From: Actinomycetes bacterium | GTDB lineage: Bacteria > Actinomycetota > Actinomycetes > Mycobacteriales > Mycobacteriaceae | DNA length: 22,611 bases | Reading direction: 5' to 3' | NCBI GenBank assembly: GCA_023404955.1 | Contig: JAEXZY010000127.1 | Span: forward strand, 1 to 22,611 | Shown here: positions 1 to 6,567 of the stretch, in pieces | How the letters are laid out: each line of letters begins with the position of its first letter | Numbering within the stretch: the first letter of the stretch is position 1 | Made by a program: the position numbers and the translations under genes | The notes under the pieces: model-generated | Databases searched by the model: none | The model's input: the letters and a program-made list of their open reading frames with translations, nothing else | What the model was told of the DNA's origin: nothing

Positions 1-50
1 CAACCCCACCCCGGCCCCCCCCCCGCGGCCCGCCCCCCCCCCGCCCGCGG
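1..50. other. C-homopolymer-rich window edge
   Basis: The first 50 bases are almost entirely C and G and include two runs of ten C (15-24 and 33-42). No gene is visible here. Such runs are uncommon even in high-GC mycobacterial DNA. They are more likely an unreliable contig end than biology, although the minus strand could in principle form a G-quadruplex just downstream of whiB4. Confidence 0.5.
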
Positions 51-91
51 TGGCGTGAGCAAATTTTGACGTCCGGGAAGGACTTAAGCCT

Positions 92-448
92 CTAGACAGC
101 GCTGCGGTGTTTGCGCTGGGCGGCGAAGAAGTCCGACCAGGACACCACATCGGGGTGCTGCTTGAGCAGCGCGCGCCGCTGACGCTCGGTCATGCCGCCC
201 CACACCCCGAACTCCACGCGGTTGTCCAGCGCGTCGGCGCCGCACTCGGCGATCACCGGGCAGTGCCGGCAGATGACCGCGGCCTTGCGCTGCGCGGCGC
301 CGCGGACGAAGAGCTCGTCGGGATCGGTCTGGCGACACCGGGCTTGCGAAACCCAGGCAATACGGGCTTCTGCCTCTGCGCCGTGCAGAATGGAATCGCT
401 TGATGGATTATCCGTGGTCTTGCGAGCGACGGGCTTGGTAACTGACAC
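92..448 (-). CDS. whiB4: WhiB-family iron-sulfur transcriptional regulator, WhiB4-like
   Basis: WhiB proteins are small actinobacterial regulators that bind a redox-sensitive [4Fe-4S] cluster; M. tuberculosis WhiB4 responds to oxygen and nitric oxide and tunes oxidative-stress genes. The protein is 118 residues, the same length as the M. tuberculosis protein as I remember it. The four cluster cysteines are at 38, 60, 63 and 69 (C-x21-C-x2-C-x5-C), followed by the family turn GVWGG at 81-85 and a basic C-terminus. The GTG start at 446-448 is chosen because AAGGGGA lies about 6 nt upstream. The frame stays open to an ATG at 577, but that extension lacks family features and runs through the control region. 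The gene faces ponA2 divergently, as in M. tuberculosis. WhiB identity is very secure; the WhiB4 assignment rests on similarity plus synteny. Confidence 0.93.
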   Translation of the reverse strand: MSVTKPVARKTTDNPSSDSILHGAEAEARIAWVSQARCRQTDPDELFVRGAAQRKAAVICRHCPVIAECGADALDNRVEFGVWGGMTERQRRALLKQHPDVVSWSDFFAAQRKHRSAV

Positions 449-519
449 CAGCGATCCCCTTAGTTCTGGCCGCGCCCCGACAACGCAGACGGCTGATACC
501 CCGACGTCGATCACCTGAG

Positions 520-535
520 TGCGATCTACGCCACA
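520..535. promoter_or_regulatory. Weaker CRP-like site upstream of whiB4
   Basis: TGCGA-N6-CCACA differs at two positions from the mycobacterial CRP (Rv3676-type) consensus TGTGA-N6-TCACA. Its centre is exactly 30 bp from the stronger site at 550-565, about three helical turns, so the two would lie on the same DNA face. If TATCAG (498-493) is the whiB4 -10, transcription would start near 486 and this site would be centred near -41. Confidence 0.35.
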
Positions 536-549
536 CTGCGAGGTCCTTG

Positions 550-565
550 TGTGACCTGTATCGCA
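550..565. promoter_or_regulatory. CRP-like binding site between whiB4 and ponA2
   Basis: TGTGA-N6-TCGCA matches the cyclic-AMP receptor protein consensus TGTGA-N6-TCACA at all but one of ten specified positions. It lies 102 bp upstream of the whiB4 GTG and about 195 bp upstream of the ponA2 ATG. CRP control of another whiB gene (whiB1) is established in M. tuberculosis; control here is inferred. Confidence 0.45.
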
Positions 566-582
566 CTGTGCGCTCAATTTAG

Positions 583-626
583 GTGGTCACCGGCATTTTG
601 CGCAATACGTTCGTGACCACTTTTTT
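583..626 (+). terminator. Hairpin with T-tract, possible leader terminator or operator
   Basis: GTGGTCAC (583-590) and GTGACCAC (613-620) are perfect inverted 8-mers around a 22-nt loop that contains the palindrome TTGCGCAA. Six T follow at 621-626. No plus-strand gene ends here, so the structure could terminate stray transcription toward ponA2, attenuate a longer ponA2 transcript, or serve as a protein-binding dyad. Confidence 0.3.
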
Positions 627-650
627 GGGACAACCGTGCCGTCACGCCGG

Positions 651-656
651 TACAGT
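651..656 (+). promoter_or_regulatory. Candidate upstream -10 box for ponA2
   Basis: TACAGT fits the mycobacterial SigA -10 pattern TANNNT and would start a transcript near 663, with a leader of about 95 nt before the ponA2 ATG. GACAAC at 629-634 lies 16 bp upstream as a weak -35. The dyad at 685-699 would then fall inside the leader. Confidence 0.3.
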
Positions 657-684
657 GCCCGACCTGGTGCCCGACCTCGGCGTT

Positions 685-699
685 TGACAGGCCCTGTCA
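685..699. promoter_or_regulatory. Perfect 7-bp-arm dyad upstream of ponA2
   Basis: TGACAGG-C-CCTGTCA is a perfect palindrome around a single central base, the size expected for a dimeric repressor half-site pair. It lies 60 bp before the ponA2 ATG. No specific regulator is recognised. Confidence 0.35.
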
Positions 700-758
700 G
701 GAGTCAGGAGGAGGCGCTCGGGGGCGGTGTGCTGGGTGGGCGTCGCTACTCTGTACCC

Positions 759-3218
759 ATGCCGGAGGAGGACAAGGCCGGGCCGCCGCGTGCGGTCACG
801 GTGATCAAGCTCGCCTGGTGCGTACTTCTGGCCAGCGTGATCGCCGCAGGGCTGATGTTCCCCGTGGTCGGTGGGATCGGCCTGATGTCGAACCGAGCCT
901 CCGATGTGGTGGCCAACGGATCGGCCCAACTGGTCGAGGGTGAGGTGCCTCAGGTGTCGACGATGGTCGACGCCAAGGGCAACGTGATCGCGTGGCTGTA
1001 CAGCCAGCGGCGCTTCGAGGTGCCCAGTGATCAGATCGCCAACACCATGAAGTTGGCCATCGTCTCGATCGAGGACAAGAGGTTTGCCGAGCACAACGGC
1101 GTGGACTGGCAGGGCACGCTGACTGGCCTGTCGGGATATCTGTCCGGCAACCTCGACACGCGCGGCGGCTCCACGCTCGAGCAGCAGTACGTGAAGAACT
1201 ACCAGCTGCTCGTGATCGCCCAGACCGACGCCGAGAAGCGCGCGGCCATCGAGACCACCCCGGCGCGCAAGCTGCGCGAGATCCGGATGGCCCTGACGCT
1301 GGACAAGACGTTCACGAAACCGGAGATCCTGACGCGCTATCTCAACCTGGTGTCGTTCGGCAACGGAGCCTTCGGCGTCCAAGATGCCGCGCAGACCTAT
1401 TTCGGTATCAACGCCTCGGAGTTGAACTGGCAGCAGGCCGCGCTGCTGGCCGGCATGGTGCAGTCGACGAGCACGCTGAACCCCTACACCAACCCCGACG
1501 GTGCGTTGGCGCGGCGCAACCTGGTGCTCGACACGATGATCGAGAACATCCCCGACCAGGCCGATGCGCTGCGCGCCGCCAAGCAGGAGCCGCTGGGCAT
1601 CCTGCCGACGCCCAAGGAGCTTCCCCGCGGCTGCATCGCCGCCGGCGACCGGGCGTTCTTCTGCGACTACGCACTCGACTACCTGGCGCGCGCCGGGATC
1701 AGCAAGGACCAGGTGGCCAAGGGCGGCTATCTGATCAAGACGACGCTGGACCCGGACGTGCAGAACACGGTGAAGTCGTCGATCGACGGCATCGCCGCGC
1801 CCGACCTGGAGGGCGTTGCCAGCGTGATGAGCGTGATCCAACCGGGCAAGCAGTCCCACCCGGTGCTGGCGATGGCCAGCAACCGGACCTACGGGCTGAA
1901 CCTCGACGCCGGCGAAACGATGCAGCCGCAGCCCTTCTCGTTGGTCGGTGACGGTGCCGGATCGATCTTCAAGGTCTTCACCACCGCCGCGGCCATGGAC
2001 ATGGGGATGGGCATCAACGCCACGCTCGACGCACCGTCGCGGTTCGAGGCCAAGGGGCTGGGCTCGGGCGGCGCCCGGGGCTGCCCGCCTGCCACCTGGT
2101 GTGTGCAGAACGCCGGCAACTATCGCGGTCAGATGAGCGTCACCGATGCGCTCGCGACATCGCCGAACACCGCGTTCGCGAAGTTGATCGCGCAGGTCGG
2201 TGTGCAGCGCACGGTGGACATGGCGGTGCGGCTGGGGTTGCGCTCCTACGCGCTGCCCGGCACGGCCAGGGATTACGACCCCGAGAGCAATGAAAGCCTC
2301 GCCGACTTCATCAAACGGCAGAACATCGGATCGTTCACGCTGGGCCCGGTCGAGGTGAACGCGCTGGAACTGTCCAACGTCGCCGCCACACTCGCCTCCG
2401 GCGGCACGTGGTGCCCGCCCAACCCGATCGCGCAGGTCCTGGACCGCCGCGGCGAAGAAGTCGCCGTGACGACGGAGACGTGCGACCAAGCAGTGCCCGA
2501 GGGCTTGGCCAACACGCTGGCCAATGCGATGAGCAAGGACGATCAGGGGTCGGGTACCGCCGCCGGCGCCGCGGGCTCGGTCGGCTGGAACCTGCCGATG
2601 TCGGGCAAGACGGGCACCACCGAGGCGCACCGGTCGTCGGGCTTCCTCGGCTTCACCAACCACTTCGCGGCAGCGAACTACATCTACGACGATTCCAACT
2701 CCCCCGGTGAGCTGTGCTCGTACCCGCTGCGTCAGTGCGGTGACGGAAACCTGTTCGGCGGCAACGAGCCGGCCCGCACCTGGTTCACCGCGATGCAACC
2801 CCTGACCGCCCCGTTCACCGACGTCACGCTGCCGCCGACCGACCCGCGCTACGTCGACGGCGCGCCAGGATCGCGGGTGCCGAGCGTGGCCGGGATGAGC
2901 CAGGACACCGCGCGGGCCCGGCTGCGCGAGGCCGGCTTCCAGGTCGCCGATCAGGCGACGCCGGTGAACAGCGGTTCGTCCTACGGCACCGTCATCGGAA
3001 CGTCACCGAGTGGACAGACGGTGCCGGGCTCGATCATCACGATCCAGATCTCCAACGGCATCGCCCCGGCCCCGCCGCCGCCTCCGCCGGGCGCGGCGCC
3101 GCCGGGTGGGCCACCGCCGCCCGTCGGGGAGACCGTGATCAACATCCCGGGTCTGCCGCCGATCACCGTGCCGGTCCTCGGACCGCCGCCACCACCTGCG
3201 CCGCCACCGCCGCCCTGA
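759..3218 (+). CDS. ponA2: Class A penicillin-binding protein PonA2 (glycosyltransferase/transpeptidase with PASTA)
   Basis: This bifunctional enzyme polymerises lipid II into glycan strands and crosslinks peptidoglycan outside the membrane. The 819-residue product has a membrane anchor at about 13-42. The GT51 domain has its catalytic Glu in EDKRF at E105 and the second motif GGSTLEQQ at 136-143. The transpeptidase has SIFK at 402-405 (nucleophile S402), SPN at 468-470 and KTGT at 617-620. One PASTA domain spans about 707-767 and is followed by a Pro-rich tail. Near-identity along the length to remembered M. tuberculosis PonA2 supports the call. The ATG at 759 is preferred over an in-frame GTG at 636 because the homologue starts here and TACTCT (747-752) sits six bases upstream, as in leaderless mRNAs. 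It is divergent from whiB4, as in M. tuberculosis. Confidence 0.96.
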   Translation: MPEEDKAGPPRAVTVIKLAWCVLLASVIAAGLMFPVVGGIGLMSNRASDVVANGSAQLVEGEVPQVSTMVDAKGNVIAWLYSQRRFEVPSDQIANTMKLAIVSIEDKRFAEHNGVDWQGTLTGLSGYLSGNLDTRGGSTLEQQYVKNYQLLVIAQTDAEKRAAIETTPARKLREIRMALTLDKTFTKPEILTRYLNLVSFGNGAFGVQDAAQTYFGINASELNWQQAALLAGMVQSTSTLNPYTNPDGALARRNLVLDTMIENIPDQADALRAAKQEPLGILPTPKELPRGCIAAGDRAFFCDYALDYLARAGISKDQVAKGGYLIKTTLDPDVQNTVKSSIDGIAAPDLEGVASVMSVIQPGKQSHPVLAMASNRTYGLNLDAGETMQPQPFSLVGDGAGSIFKVFTTAAAMDMGMGINATLDAPSRFEAKGLGSGGARGCPPATWCVQNAGNYRGQMSVTDALATSPNTAFAKLIAQVGVQRTVDMAVRLGLRSYALPGTARDYDPESNESLADFIKRQNIGSFTLGPVEVNALELSNVAATLASGGTWCPPNPIAQVLDRRGEEVAVTTETCDQAVPEGLANTLANAMSKDDQGSGTAAGAAGSVGWNLPMSGKTGTTEAHRSSGFLGFTNHFAAANYIYDDSNSPGELCSYPLRQCGDGNLFGGNEPARTWFTAMQPLTAPFTDVTLPPTDPRYVDGAPGSRVPSVAGMSQDTARARLREAGFQVADQATPVNSGSSYGTVIGTSPSGQTVPGSIITIQISNGIAPAPPPPPPGAAPPGGPPPPVGETVINIPGLPPITVPVLGPPPPPAPPPPP

Positions 3219-3262
3219 TCGGCGCGGACTGCTCGCTACACAGCGGGTGGCGCTAGGCTGGA

Positions 3263-4228
3263 ATGATGGCTGGTTCTGCTGGTTCGATCCTCAAGAACAC
3301 CACCCTCGTGTCGGCCGGCACGCTCGTGGCCGGCATCGCTTACGCCTCGGTGATCGAACGCAATGCGTTCGTCCTGCGGGAGGCGACGATGCCGGTTCTG
3401 TCGCCGGGTTCATCGCCGCTGAAGGTGCTGCACATCAGCGACATCCACATGCGTCCGGGTCAGCGCCGCAAGCAGGCCTGGCTGCGTGATCTCGCGAGAC
3501 TCGAGCCGGATCTGGTGGTCAACACGGGCGACAACCTGGCCCATCCGAAGGCGGTGCCCGCCGTGGTGCAGGCCCTCGGCGATCTGCTGTCGGTGCCCGG
3601 GGTGTTCGTGTTCGGCAGCAACGACTACTTCGCGCCGCGGTTGAAGAACCCGGCGAACTATCTGACCAAGCCGACGCACCGCATTCATGGTGAGCCGCTG
3701 CCCTGGCAGGACCTGCGCGCGGCGTTCACCGAACGTGGCTGGCTGGACATGACGCACACGCGCCGCGATCTCGACGTCGCGGGTCTGCGGATCGCCGCGG
3801 CAGGCGTCGACGACCCGCACCTGTCGCGGGACCGCTATCCGACCATCGAAGGGGCGGCCGATCCGACGGCGAACCTGACGCTGGGCCTGACGCATTCTCC
3901 CGAGCCTCGGGTGCTCGATCGTTTCGCCGCTGACGGCTACCAGCTGGTGATGGCGGGGCACACCCACGGCGGGCAGCTTTGCCTGCCGTTCTACGGGGCG
4001 ATCGTCACCAACTGCGAGCTGGACCGGTCGCGAGTCAAAGGTCCGTCCCGGTGGGGCGCGCGGACCCAGCTGCACGTGTCGGCGGGTATCGGCACGTCAC
4101 CGTTCGCACCGCTGCGGTTCTGCTGCCGACCGGAGGCCACGTTACTGACGTTGGTGGCCGCGCCGACCGGCGGTTCCGACGCGGGAAGCATTGCCGGACA
4201 GTCGCATCCGACCGTATCGGCGCGGTGA
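3263..4228 (+). CDS. Calcineurin-like metallophosphoesterase (Rv3683-like)
   Basis: The protein is a dinuclear-metal phosphoesterase of about 320 residues. The metal-binding motifs are in order: DxH at D60/H62 (HISDIHM), GD at 89-90 (NTGDN), the GNxE-equivalent written as GSNDY at 118-122, and the histidine motifs LTHSPEP and AGHTHGGQ. A short hydrophobic segment near 14-30 may be a signal anchor, putting the active site outside. The substrate is unknown. Two in-frame ATGs (3263 and 3266) begin the frame; TAGGCT at 3254-3259 is spaced correctly for a leaderless start at the second. Replacement of the usual GNHE by GSND also occurs in the M. tuberculosis homologue as I recall it. The stop overlaps the next start by 4 nt (GTGA), so both genes are probably co-transcribed. 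Confidence 0.92.
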   Translation: MMAGSAGSILKNTTLVSAGTLVAGIAYASVIERNAFVLREATMPVLSPGSSPLKVLHISDIHMRPGQRRKQAWLRDLARLEPDLVVNTGDNLAHPKAVPAVVQALGDLLSVPGVFVFGSNDYFAPRLKNPANYLTKPTHRIHGEPLPWQDLRAAFTERGWLDMTHTRRDLDVAGLRIAAAGVDDPHLSRDRYPTIEGAADPTANLTLGLTHSPEPRVLDRFAADGYQLVMAGHTHGGQLCLPFYGAIVTNCELDRSRVKGPSRWGARTQLHVSAGIGTSPFAPLRFCCRPEATLLTLVAAPTGGSDAGSIAGQSHPTVSAR

Positions 4229-5331
4229 GCCGCCCGGCCCCGTCGGCCGCGCAAGACCGGTCCCGTTCGTGGGTCGACAACGCCGTACGGCTCATCGAGG
4301 CGGATGCGCGTCGCAGTGCCGACACCCATCTGCTCCGCTATCCCCTGCCGTCGCAGTGGGGTCATGACTGCGATCTGGCGCTGTACCTGAAGGACGAGAG
4401 CACCCACATCACGGGCAGCCTCAAGCACCGGCTGGCCCGGTCGCTGTTCCTCTACGCGCTGTGCAACGGATGGATCTGCGAAGGTACGACGGTGATCGAG
4501 GCCTCGTCGGGCTCGACGGCGGTGTCGGAGGCGTATTTCGCATCGATGATCGGGCTGCCGTTCATCGCGGTGATGCCGGCGTCGACCAGCGCGACCAAGG
4601 TGGCGCTGATCGAGTCTCAGGGTGGCCGTTGCCATTTCGTCACGGAGTCGGCGCAGGTGTACGCCGAGGCTCAGCGCCTGGCCGAGGAGACGGGCGGGCA
4701 TTACCTCGACCAGTTCACCAACGCCGAGCGCGCCACGGATTGGCGCGGCAACAACAACATCGCCGAGTCGATCTTCGACCAGATGGCGCGTGAGACCCAT
4801 CCTATTCCGGAGTGGATCGTGGTCGGGGCGGGCACCGGAGGTACCAGCGCGACAATCGGCCGGTATCTGCGATACCGCCGGCATGCGACGCGCCTGTGCG
4901 TGGTCGATCCGGAAAATTCAGCGTTCTATCCGTCGTATGTGCGCGACGACCCGCACGTGGTCACCGGTATGTCGTCACGCATCGAGGGCATCGGCCGGCC
5001 GCGGGTGGAGCCGTCATTTTTGCCGGGTGTGGTCGACCGGATGATGACGGTGCCGGACGCGGCATCGGTCGCCACCGCGCACCACGTCAGCCGGGTCCTC
5101 AACCGCCGGGTGGGCCCGTCGACGGGGACGAACGTCTGGGGCGCTTTCCAGCTGCTGTGTGAGATGGCGGAGGCCGGCCGGTCCGGCTCGGTCGTGACGC
5201 TTCTGTGCGACGGCGGTGAACGCTACGCCGACACCTACTTTCGCGAGGAGTGGCTCACCAGCCACGGGCTCGATCCGTCGGAACCGGCCGAGGTGCTCGC
5301 CGAGTTCGAACGGTCCGGCTGCTGGCCCTGA
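4225..5331 (+). CDS. cds1: PLP-dependent cysteine synthase-family enzyme, Cds1-like (Rv3684-like)
   Basis: This is a fold-type II pyridoxal-phosphate enzyme. Its M. tuberculosis orthologue has been described as a cysteine desulfhydrase releasing H2S, pyruvate and ammonia. The 368-residue protein has the PLP-binding lysine K67 in TGSLKHR, an SSGST substrate loop, the glycine-rich phosphate loop GAGTGGTSATIG, and a CDGGERY motif near the C-terminus. Catalysis is inferred from family and synteny and cannot be told from cysteine synthase by sequence alone. GTG at 4225 is chosen because it overlaps the preceding stop (GTGA) and matches the homologue's length; the frame is open further upstream, but only inside the phosphoesterase gene. 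The 3' end is overlapped by an opposite-strand small ORF (5235-5441). Confidence 0.9.
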   Translation: MSRPAPSAAQDRSRSWVDNAVRLIEADARRSADTHLLRYPLPSQWGHDCDLALYLKDESTHITGSLKHRLARSLFLYALCNGWICEGTTVIEASSGSTAVSEAYFASMIGLPFIAVMPASTSATKVALIESQGGRCHFVTESAQVYAEAQRLAEETGGHYLDQFTNAERATDWRGNNNIAESIFDQMARETHPIPEWIVVGAGTGGTSATIGRYLRYRRHATRLCVVDPENSAFYPSYVRDDPHVVTGMSSRIEGIGRPRVEPSFLPGVVDRMMTVPDAASVATAHHVSRVLNRRVGPSTGTNVWGAFQLLCEMAEAGRSGSVVTLLCDGGERYADTYFREEWLTSHGLDPSEPAEVLAEFERSGCWP

Positions 5332-5441
5332 TCGTGTGACCTCCGCGACAGCGGCGTCAGCGGTCCGTCGGAGGTCAGGAACAGCCAGAGCGCGGCCAGC
5401 GCGAAGAAGCCCAGGTAGAGCGATGCACCCAGTCCGGTCAT
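5235..5441 (-). CDS. Small single-pass membrane protein, 68 residues
   Basis: I do not recognise a named family. Residues 2-24 form one strongly hydrophobic segment (GLGASLYLGFFALAALWLFL), followed by a polar, Ser/Gln/Asp-rich tail that is probably disordered. A good ribosome site (GAGGCGGG) lies 3 nt before the ATG. The last 97 nt overlap the 3' end of the Cds1-like gene on the other strand, so the tail could be partly a by-product of that coding sequence. A perfect 7-bp-arm dyad (5471-5494) lies 30 nt upstream. The membrane segment and ribosome site lie outside the overlap, which favours a real gene. Confidence 0.55.
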   Translation of the reverse strand: MTGLGASLYLGFFALAALWLFLTSDGPLTPLSRRSHDQGQQPDRSNSASTSAGSDGSSPWLVSHSSRK

Positions 5442-5470
5442 GACCCGCCTCGTTTCGGTCGTTGCTGTTC

Positions 5471-5494
5471 GTCAGTGTGCACAACGCCACTGAC
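5471..5494. promoter_or_regulatory. Dyad upstream of the small membrane ORF
   Basis: GTCAGTG (5471-5477) and CACTGAC (5488-5494) are perfect inverted 7-mers separated by 10 nt. They lie 30 bp upstream of the minus-strand ATG at 5441 and about 80 bp upstream of the tRNA. The site could be an operator or a short RNA hairpin; nothing identifies a binding protein. Confidence 0.3.
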
Positions 5495-5551
5495 ATACCC
5501 ATTCCATCCCGCGGCGTGTCACGCGTTTGGATTCTTGCCCGGGCCGTGCGA

Positions 5552-5557
5552 TACGCT
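5552..5557 (+). promoter_or_regulatory. -10 box of the tRNA-Pro promoter
   Basis: TACGCT fits TANNNT and would start transcription about 7-8 nt before the mature tRNA 5' end at 5572. A -35 is not clear: TTGGAT at 5527-5532 leaves a long 19-bp spacer. Confidence 0.45.
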
Positions 5558-5571
5558 GTCGTGGCTTCACA

Positions 5572-5645
5572 CGGGGTGTGGCGCAGCTTGGTAGCGTGCT
5601 TCGTTCGGGACGAAGAGGTCGTGGGTTCGAATCCCGCCACCCCGA
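5572..5645 (+). tRNA. tRNA-Pro (anticodon CGG)
   Basis: A full cloverleaf can be drawn. The acceptor stem pairs CGGGGTG (5572-5578) with CACCCCG (5638-5644), and the discriminator is A5645. The anticodon stem is CTTCG/CGAAG with loop TTCGGGA, giving anticodon CGG at 5606-5608. The T arm is GTGGG-TTCGAAT-CCCGC. The C1:G72 pair with A73 is typical of bacterial tRNA-Pro. The CCA end is not encoded. A hairpin terminator follows at 5663. Confidence 0.96.
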
Positions 5646-5662
5646 CTCGGTGACAGCTGAGA

Positions 5663-5700
5663 GGCCCCGACTGGTAATACCAGGCGGGGCCGTCTTGCTT
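5663..5700 (+). terminator. Intrinsic terminator after tRNA-Pro
   Basis: GGCCCCG (5663-5669) pairs with CGGGGCC (5685-5691). An inner CTGGT/ACCAG stem extends the hairpin. The following 5692-5700 is T-rich and continues into TTTTC. It lies 18 nt after the tRNA and separates it from the regulator gene starting at 5710. Confidence 0.75.
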
Positions 5701-5709
5701 TTCAGGGCT

Positions 5710-6567
5710 ATGGCCGATCGATCCGCGGAGCTCTCCTCGTTCTTGCGCGCGAGGCGGCAAGCTGTGACGCCGCAGGACGTCGGTCTGGTGCCCGGCGGCG
5801 GTCGGCGGGTTCAGGGTCTCCGTCGCGAAGAGTTGGCTCTCCTCGCCGGATTGAGCACCGATTACTACCGCAGGCTCGAACAGGGCCGCGAGCAGCGGCC
5901 CTCGCACCAAGTGCTGCGGGCCCTCGCGCGTGCGCTGCGGCTCGATCCGCACGCGACTGCGTACCTCATCTCGCTTGTCCATCCCGCACCACTCACGATG
6001 CCCGCTCACGCGACCACCATGTCCACGGTGTCCGCTGTGTCTGCGGTTTCCAGGGGGGTCCAGACCCTCCTCGACACCGGCATGCGCGTACCGGCATACG
6101 TCGTCGACGTCGGCATGAACATCCTGGCGATCAACGCGCCCGCTCGTGCGATGTACAGCGGCTTCGGTGACACCGACAACCTGGCCCGCATGGTGTTCTG
6201 TGACCCTGCCGCCGCCGACTTCTACACGAACTGGCAACAGGTGGCGGGACAGGTCGTCGGCAACCTCCGGTCAGGTCTGACCCGGTTCCCGCACGACGAT
6301 CGCGTGGCCGAGGTGGTCGAGGACATCTCCGCCCACAGTTCCGTGTTCGCCGACCTCTGGGCGACCCACCACGTGCGGCCGCGCACCAGCGAGGACAAGG
6401 TGTTCCGCCATCCGCACGTCGGCGAGCTGCACCTGCACTTCGAGGCGCTCGAGGTGACGGGGGCGCCCGACCAGCGGCTGTTCATCTACTGCCCGGTCGA
6501 GGACAGGTCGCATCCCGACGCCGTCGCTGCGCTGGAACCGCTCGTGACAGTCGCCGCCGCTACGTAG
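5710..6567 (+). CDS. XRE-type helix-turn-helix regulator with MmyB-like ligand-binding domain
   Basis: The 285-residue protein has an N-terminal XRE helix-turn-helix at about 8-80, with the family hallmarks RRVQGLRREELALLAGLS and DYYRRLEQGRE. A C-terminal MmyB-like domain (about 105-275) follows, a fold thought to bind small hydrophobic ligands. The combination is common in actinobacterial regulators that sit beside oxidoreductase genes. The ATG at 5710 is chosen because the frame upstream runs through the terminator and the tRNA; only a weak CAGGG precedes it. The gene converges on the aldo/keto reductase with an 8-nt overlap of stop regions, so that enzyme pair is a plausible but unproven target. 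Confidence 0.9.
   Translation: MADRSAELSSFLRARRQAVTPQDVGLVPGGGRRVQGLRREELALLAGLSTDYYRRLEQGREQRPSHQVLRALARALRLDPHATAYLISLVHPAPLTMPAHATTMSTVSAVSAVSRGVQTLLDTGMRVPAYVVDVGMNILAINAPARAMYSGFGDTDNLARMVFCDPAAADFYTNWQQVAGQVVGNLRSGLTRFPHDDRVAEVVEDISAHSSVFADLWATHHVRPRTSEDKVFRHPHVGELHLHFEALEVTGAPDQRLFIYCPVEDRSHPDAVAALEPLVTVAAAT

Larger units (their letters stand above)
449..758. promoter_or_regulatory. Divergent whiB4-ponA2 control region
   Basis: This 310-bp stretch holds no convincing gene. It contains, in order, a weak -10-like TATCAG on the minus strand (498-493) for whiB4, two CRP-like palindromes (520-535 and 550-565), an 8-bp dyad ending in six T (583-626), a -10-like TACAGT on the plus strand (651-656), a perfect 7-bp-arm dyad (685-699), and a TACTCT box (747-752) six bases before the ponA2 ATG. 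The boxes are seen directly; their roles are inferred. Confidence 0.6.

Noticed and set aside
449..577. N-terminal extension of WhiB4 from an ATG at 577
   Set aside because: The GTG at 448 has a good ribosome site and gives the expected 118 residues. The extension would run through the CRP-like sites.
642..2798. Long open frame on the minus strand opposite ponA2 (718 codons)
   Set aside because: It is His/Arg/Gly-rich with no family motifs, the usual shadow of a high-GC gene. The plus strand encodes an intact, well-conserved penicillin-binding protein.
5527..5709. Open frame through the tRNA into the XRE regulator
   Set aside because: It translates the tRNA-Pro and its terminator hairpin; a gene does not plausibly read through both.
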